Assembly (NCBI GenBank): GCA_020851465.1
Contig: JADZCR010000003.1
Span: forward strand, 124,001 to 188,000
DNA length: 64,000 bases
Source: Phycisphaeraceae bacterium
Lineage (GTDB): Bacteria; Planctomycetota; Phycisphaerae; Phycisphaerales; Phycisphaeraceae
Reading direction: 5' to 3'
Shown: positions 60,506 through 64,000 of the stretch, one piece after another
How positions within the stretch are numbered: the stretch's first letter is position 1
How the letters are laid out: each line of letters begins with the position of its first letter
The notes under the pieces: model-generated
The model's database searches: none
The model's input: the letters and a program-made list of their open reading frames with translations, nothing else
What the model was told of the DNA's origin: nothing
Program-made: the position numbers and the translations under genes

Positions 60506-60703
60506 TCATGGATCATCCGTGGTCCGCGACTTGCGAACTTCAACTTCCTCGATCACGGTTCGACGCAGCGTTGTAGTCTCGTCAAGCTTTTTTTCTTCCA
60601 CGGTTTTTTTGACCGTCGTCTGCGTATCGCGGGGCCCTTCCGGATGCCGAATGTTGTGCAGCATCAGCCCCATATTGCGGCAAAATTGTTCGAACCACGT
60701 CAT
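60506..60703 (-). CDS. 65-residue protein of unknown function between nuoE and nuoF
   Basis: This small frame between two complex I genes has a short, partly hydrophobic N-terminus (MTWFEQFCRNMGLMLHNIRH) followed by a highly charged region rich in Thr, Lys, Glu and Arg (TVKKTVEEKKLDETTTLRRT and VIEEVEVRKS). Its composition looks protein-like, and the C-terminal half would form an amphipathic or strand-forming charged segment. The ATG at 60703 lies 45 bases after the nuoE stop, with GAGGG upstream; the frame could begin 10 codons earlier. The placement suggests it is an accessory or assembly factor of complex I, or simply a small neighbour. I do not recognise the family. Confidence 0.6.
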   Translation of the reverse strand: MTWFEQFCRNMGLMLHNIRHPEGPRDTQTTVKKTVEEKKLDETTTLRRTVIEEVEVRKSRTTDDP

Positions 60704-60748
60704 ACACGCGGCCCTCAAAGTCCCGCACCTCATGCGGAACTCTGCCTG

Positions 60749-61273
60749 TTACGTCAATGAATCCAGTATCCGCTCGAAGTTCTCCGCGGTGATGTTCTCA
60801 TGCAGACGGTCATTGATCAGACCGCAGGGTGCCGTACCGCACGAGCCGAGACACTCGGCGTGCATCAGCGTGAAACGACCGTCCTCAGTCGTCTCGCCAG
60901 CGTGGATTCCCAGCTTCCGCTCAATCTTCTCCATCAACTCATTGTGCCCCATCAGTTCGCACGAGATCGACTGGCAGAGCATGATGAGGTACTTGCCCTT
61001 GGGCCGGAGAAAAAACATTTCATAGAACGTAGCGGTGTCCAGCACTTCCGAGGCCTGCAAACCGAGAAAGGCCGCGACCTCCTCGATCGCCTGGTACGGC
61101 AGCCAGTTGTGTTGATCCTGCACAGCGTGCAGGACAGGCAGCGTCGCCGCCCGCCTGGTCGGGTAACGCGGGAGCAGTTCCGCTTCGAGTTTCTGCTTAA
61201 GGGCATCATCGAGGTAAGGCGTTTCCCGCCGCTCGATGGTCATGCCTCCGGAGTTTTTAACGATCCAAGCCAT
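60749..61273 (-). CDS. nuoE: NADH-quinone oxidoreductase subunit E
   Basis: NuoE carries a [2Fe-2S] cluster in the NADH-dehydrogenase module with NuoF. The 174-residue product matches the family length. It starts with a helical region (DDALKQKLEAELLPRYPTRRAATLPVLHAVQDQHNWLP near residue 22). The four cluster cysteines follow: a CxxxxC pair in LCQSISCELMG near residue 99, and a CxxxC pair in AECLGSCGTAPC near residue 140. A second possible start is ATG at residue 11 (TIERRETPY follows). It lies between nuoD (120 bases upstream) and the 65-residue unknown, all on one strand. Confidence 0.95.
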   Translation of the reverse strand: MAWIVKNSGGMTIERRETPYLDDALKQKLEAELLPRYPTRRAATLPVLHAVQDQHNWLPYQAIEEVAAFLGLQASEVLDTATFYEMFFLRPKGKYLIMLCQSISCELMGHNELMEKIERKLGIHAGETTEDGRFTLMHAECLGSCGTAPCGLINDRLHENITAENFERILDSLT

Positions 61274-61393
61274 GAGTTACTGCGCTCCACTGTCGTCTTC
61301 ACGTTTTTCGCTGCGTGCGGCCCATTGTCACGGACCCGTTCGACGAATCCGCATCGCGGCTGAAATTGGCAAACGGACAGACAGCCTTTCCTT

Positions 61394-62683
61394 TTAACGG
61401 TCGAGTTCCGCAGCGATGACATTCAGACTACCCAGCACTGCGACGACGTCCGCCAGCAGGTGCCCTTCCATCAGTTTGGGGAACACTGCGTAATTGATAA
61501 ACGATGGCGGTCGAGTCCGCGCCCGCCACGCCCGGGGCTTACCGTCTCCGACGATGAAGTAACCCAGTTCGCCGTTGGCGGTCTCCTGCGCGGCATAGAC
61601 CTCAGCGATAGGTGCCTCCCAGCCGCGATTCCACATCACGATCTCAAAGTGCTGGATCAATCCCTCGATCGAGCCGTACACCTGCGTCTTCTCGGGCAGG
61701 GAGAGCTTGGCGTCAGGAACGACATCAGCCGTTCCGGGCGGGATGCGGTCGATGAGTTGCTCGATGATCGCGATTGACTGCCGGATTTCTTCCAGGCGGA
61801 CGTTGTACCGGGCGTACACATCGCCGGTGGTCATGATCGGCACCTTGAACTTCACCGCCTCGGCCCCCTGACCGTCCCAGTTGTCGGCATAGCAGAGGTA
61901 AGGCTCATCCTTGCGCACGTCGCGGCGCACACCGCTGGCGCGGGCGACCGGACCTGAAAGGGACCAAGCAATCGCATCCTGCTCGCTGATCACCCCGATG
62001 CCTTCCGTGCGGTCACGGAAAATGCGATTGCGATTGAGGAGCACCTCGATATCGGCGACGGCGGGCGGTGCCTGCTCACGGATGAACTTCTTGACCATCC
62101 GCTTGAAAACTTCGTCATCCGGCAGGTCGCGCATCAAGCCACCGACTCTGGTGTAGTCGGGATGGAACCGCTGACCGGAAATGTATTCGACGATGTCGTA
62201 GATGCGTTCGCGTTCGTTAAATCCGTAGAGGAACGCAGTGAACGCGCCCAGATCGAGTGCTGCGGCACCGACGCAGAGCAGGTGGTTCTGAATCCGGCCA
62301 AGCTCCGCGAGGATGGTGCGGATCACCTTGCATCGAGGGGTGATATCCACGCCGAAAAGTTTTTCCACTGCGCCGTGCCAGGCGATGTCATTGGCGATCG
62401 GCGAGATGTAGTCCATCCGGCTGACGATGGTGACGTATTGGTTGTAGTCGAGATGTTCACCGAGCTTTTCGAAGCCTGAATGCAGATAGCCGATGTGGGG
62501 GACAGCCCGGACGATGCGTTCGCCGTCCAGTTCCAAGACGATGCGCAGCGTCGTGTGCGTTGCCGGGTGCTGCGGGCCGAAGTTCAGCGTCCAGCGATCC
62601 CCCGCGGCACGGGCGGCGGCGTCGGCGTCGAGATACGGCGTGGTCTCGATGTCCACATCCAGCGGCTTGAGGTCGTAAGGCAT
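61394..62683 (-). CDS. nuoD: NADH-quinone oxidoreductase subunit D
   Basis: NuoD is the 49-kDa-type subunit of complex I that forms part of the quinone-binding site. The 429-residue protein has the family landmarks NFGPQHPATHTTLRIVLELDGERI near residue 34, PHIGYLHSGFEKLGEHLDYNQYVTIVSRMDYISPIAND near residues 60-98, AELGRIQNHLLCVGAAALDLGAFT near residue 125, and the closing SLNVIAAELDR at the C-terminus. It is the first complex I gene in this stretch. The usual nuoA, nuoB and nuoC are absent upstream, where the divergent queG begins instead. A likely promoter lies at 62728-62757. Some bacteria with split nuo loci have this arrangement. Confidence 0.95.
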   Translation of the reverse strand: MPYDLKPLDVDIETTPYLDADAAARAAGDRWTLNFGPQHPATHTTLRIVLELDGERIVRAVPHIGYLHSGFEKLGEHLDYNQYVTIVSRMDYISPIANDIAWHGAVEKLFGVDITPRCKVIRTILAELGRIQNHLLCVGAAALDLGAFTAFLYGFNERERIYDIVEYISGQRFHPDYTRVGGLMRDLPDDEVFKRMVKKFIREQAPPAVADIEVLLNRNRIFRDRTEGIGVISEQDAIAWSLSGPVARASGVRRDVRKDEPYLCYADNWDGQGAEAVKFKVPIMTTGDVYARYNVRLEEIRQSIAIIEQLIDRIPPGTADVVPDAKLSLPEKTQVYGSIEGLIQHFEIVMWNRGWEAPIAEVYAAQETANGELGYFIVGDGKPRAWRARTRPPSFINYAVFPKLMEGHLLADVVAVLGSLNVIAAELDR

Positions 62684-62727
62684 GAGCAGATCCCGCGCGG
62701 GGCATCGCCCCCTGAGGTAAGCGCGGC

Positions 62728-62757
62728 ATTGTAATGAAGCCTATGCGACGGTGCCAA
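62728..62757 (-). promoter_or_regulatory. nuoD promoter
   Basis: Minus-strand TTGGCA (62757-62752) and TACAAT (62733-62728) are separated by 18 bases. The predicted start lies about 38 bases before the nuoD ATG at 62683, a normal leader length. This would drive nuoD-nuoE-unknown-nuoF. Confidence 0.55.
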
Positions 62758-62859
62758 CGCATCACCATCGAAATTTCCATCGCAAACATTTTCCAACCGT
62801 TTCACCGCCCTATTCCTCTCGCAAATCACGACTACAAACACAACAGCTAAACTTTCCGC

Positions 62860-64000
62860 ATGTCTGCTGCGTTCACTGATGATCTCGCGCCGCGTGCTCA
62901 GGCGATCCACCGTCTCGGAGCATCGCTGGGTTTTGCGATGATCGGCATCGCACCGGCCCGGAGCAGCCCCCATCAGGAATATCTGCGTCAATGGCTTGCG
63001 GAAGGTAAGCACGGCGAAATGAGCTACCTCGCTGCGGATGTCGAGAAGCGCGTCGATCCCGCAGTGCTGGTCCCCGGCGCAAAGTCGATCATCTGCGTCG
63101 CAGATCTTTACTCACCAACCGATGCGGGACGCGGTTCAGGGGACCAGACGACGCATAGTTCCCGCCATGAAAGCGATCCGGTGATGGCACCCCTTGGCCG
63201 CATCGCCCGTTATGCGCATGGCGATGATTACCACCGGGTAATGAAAAAACGCCTGCACGAACTGGCGGACGCACTGCGAGCACGCTGGCCGGATCATACG
63301 TTTCGAACCGCCGTGGATACCGCGCCGACGCTGGATCGTGAGCACGCCCACCGCGCGGGACTTGGCTGGATCGGCAAACACACGCTGCTCATCCACCCAC
63401 GGCTCGGCTCGTTTTTTTTTCTCGGCGAGATCATCACGACGCTGCCGCTCCAGCCGTCTGATGCGCCGCCGAAAATCGTGGCGGATCACTGCGGCACCTG
63501 CACGCGCTGCATCGACGCCTGCCCGACCGGATGCATCACACCGTATAGCGTGGACGGCTCGCGCTGCGTGAGCTACCTGACTCTCGAACACCGTGGAATG
63601 ATCGCGGCTGACCTGCAAGCAGCAATGGGTGACTGGATCGCAGGATGCGACATTTGCCAGGAAGTGTGTCCGTTCAATCAAGCGGAAACGAACACTGCAC
63701 ACGACCGTACTTCGGGGATGAATGCCCAGATTGATCCTCTCGCGCAGCAGGCCCCTCATCCTGCGTACAAACCTCGTCGAGTTTCGCTGCCGCTCCTGGA
63801 TGTGTTGAACTGGTCAAGTGAGGATCGACAGCGGGCGTTTGAGCGGTCCGCACTCAAGCGGCTGAAACTCGCCCAGCTCAAACGCAATGCCTTAATCGCA
63901 GCAGGGAATCATCTCCTGAAGGGGGATGATGCTCTCTTACGGTCAAAAATCACAGCTATCGCCAATGATGAGAGCGAGTCAGACCTGCTGCGCCGCACCG
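62860..64000 (+). CDS. queG: Epoxyqueuosine reductase QueG, partial (3' end beyond window)
   Basis: QueG reduces epoxyqueuosine to queuosine in tRNA using cobalamin and two 4Fe-4S clusters. I translated it from the ATG at 62860; 380 codons are visible and the frame stays open to the window edge. Landmarks include YLAADVEKRVDPAVLVPGAKSII near residue 55, VDTAPTLDREHAHRAGLGWIGKHT near residue 150, and the two cluster motifs. The first is DHCGTCTRCIDACPTGCI near residue 208 and the second is GCDICQEVCPFN near residue 265. The C-terminal HEAT-like repeat region starts near residue 340. A run of nine T lies in the Ser-Phe-Phe-Phe segment near 63411. TAAACT lies 6 bases before ATG and no Shine-Dalgarno sequence is seen. 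Confidence 0.92.
   Translation, partial: MSAAFTDDLAPRAQAIHRLGASLGFAMIGIAPARSSPHQEYLRQWLAEGKHGEMSYLAADVEKRVDPAVLVPGAKSIICVADLYSPTDAGRGSGDQTTHSSRHESDPVMAPLGRIARYAHGDDYHRVMKKRLHELADALRARWPDHTFRTAVDTAPTLDREHAHRAGLGWIGKHTLLIHPRLGSFFFLGEIITTLPLQPSDAPPKIVADHCGTCTRCIDACPTGCITPYSVDGSRCVSYLTLEHRGMIAADLQAAMGDWIAGCDICQEVCPFNQAETNTAHDRTSGMNAQIDPLAQQAPHPAYKPRRVSLPLLDVLNWSSEDRQRAFERSALKRLKLAQLKRNALIAAGNHLLKGDDALLRSKITAIANDESESDLLRRT

Overview
The window is about 64 kb of GC-rich bacterial chromosome with densely packed genes on both strands. I could read about 54 protein-coding genes, two of them cut by the window edges. I saw no rRNA, tRNA, CRISPR array, insertion sequence or phage gene. The gene content suggests a Gram-negative-type planctomycete, possibly of the Phycisphaerae: LptF/LptG-type permeases, hpnCDE squalene genes, a redoxin with a C-terminal GCSIK motif, a MiaB with a long insert, very large FtsX-type permeases, and OPT-like membrane proteins next to a PqqD-like protein. 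The taxonomic call is inference from gene content only.

Layout. 1-7.7 kb: two LptF/G-family permeases, RNase PH, a CapD/WbpM-type nucleotide-sugar dehydratase, a PilZ protein, a TatD nuclease, a small membrane protein and recA. 7.7-14.1 kb: a long AT-richer intergenic region, a secreted redoxin, then hpnC-hpnD-hpnE (farnesyl-PP to squalene) divergent from an Old Yellow Enzyme homologue. 14.2-20.7 kb: two overlapping glycosyltransferases, a membrane protein, a MoxR/ChlI-like AAA ATPase, a universal stress protein and a secreted phytase-like esterase. 20.8-26.1 kb: lutA-lutB-lutC, a phytanoyl-CoA-dioxygenase-like protein and the PheA P-protein. 26.4-33.7 kb: two multi-spanning membrane proteins, a sugar-isomerase-like protein, accA, and a tyrA-proC-microprotein-ubiD-like series. 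33.7-37.6 kb: a GT39-type transferase, a Tyr/Gly-rich secreted protein and manA.

37.6-53.7 kb holds the most unusual locus: a 14.8-16 kb run of minus-strand genes, several overlapping by 1-4 bases. In order of transcription these are an M19 dipeptidase (possibly separate), a LolD/MacB-type ATPase, an FtsX permease, a second paralogous ATPase, a 1951-residue FtsX permease carrying PA- and M28-like sequence whose metal ligands look lost, two different OPT-like transporters, a 316-residue protein of unknown function and a PqqD-like protein. I infer one envelope transport machine, perhaps handling peptides. It is the best candidate here for an undescribed system, but its substrate cannot be read from sequence.

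53.9-64 kb: MiaB, a small membrane protein, a KimA-like permease with a rhodanese-like lipoprotein lacking the catalytic cysteine, a partial complex I locus (nuoD, nuoE, a 65-residue unknown, nuoF) and queG, cut at the window end.

Translation signals are mixed. Some genes have strong Shine-Dalgarno sequences, including ones that choose TTG or GTG starts. Others lack one and instead have a -10-like hexamer 6-10 bases before ATG, which suggests leaderless or near-leaderless mRNAs.
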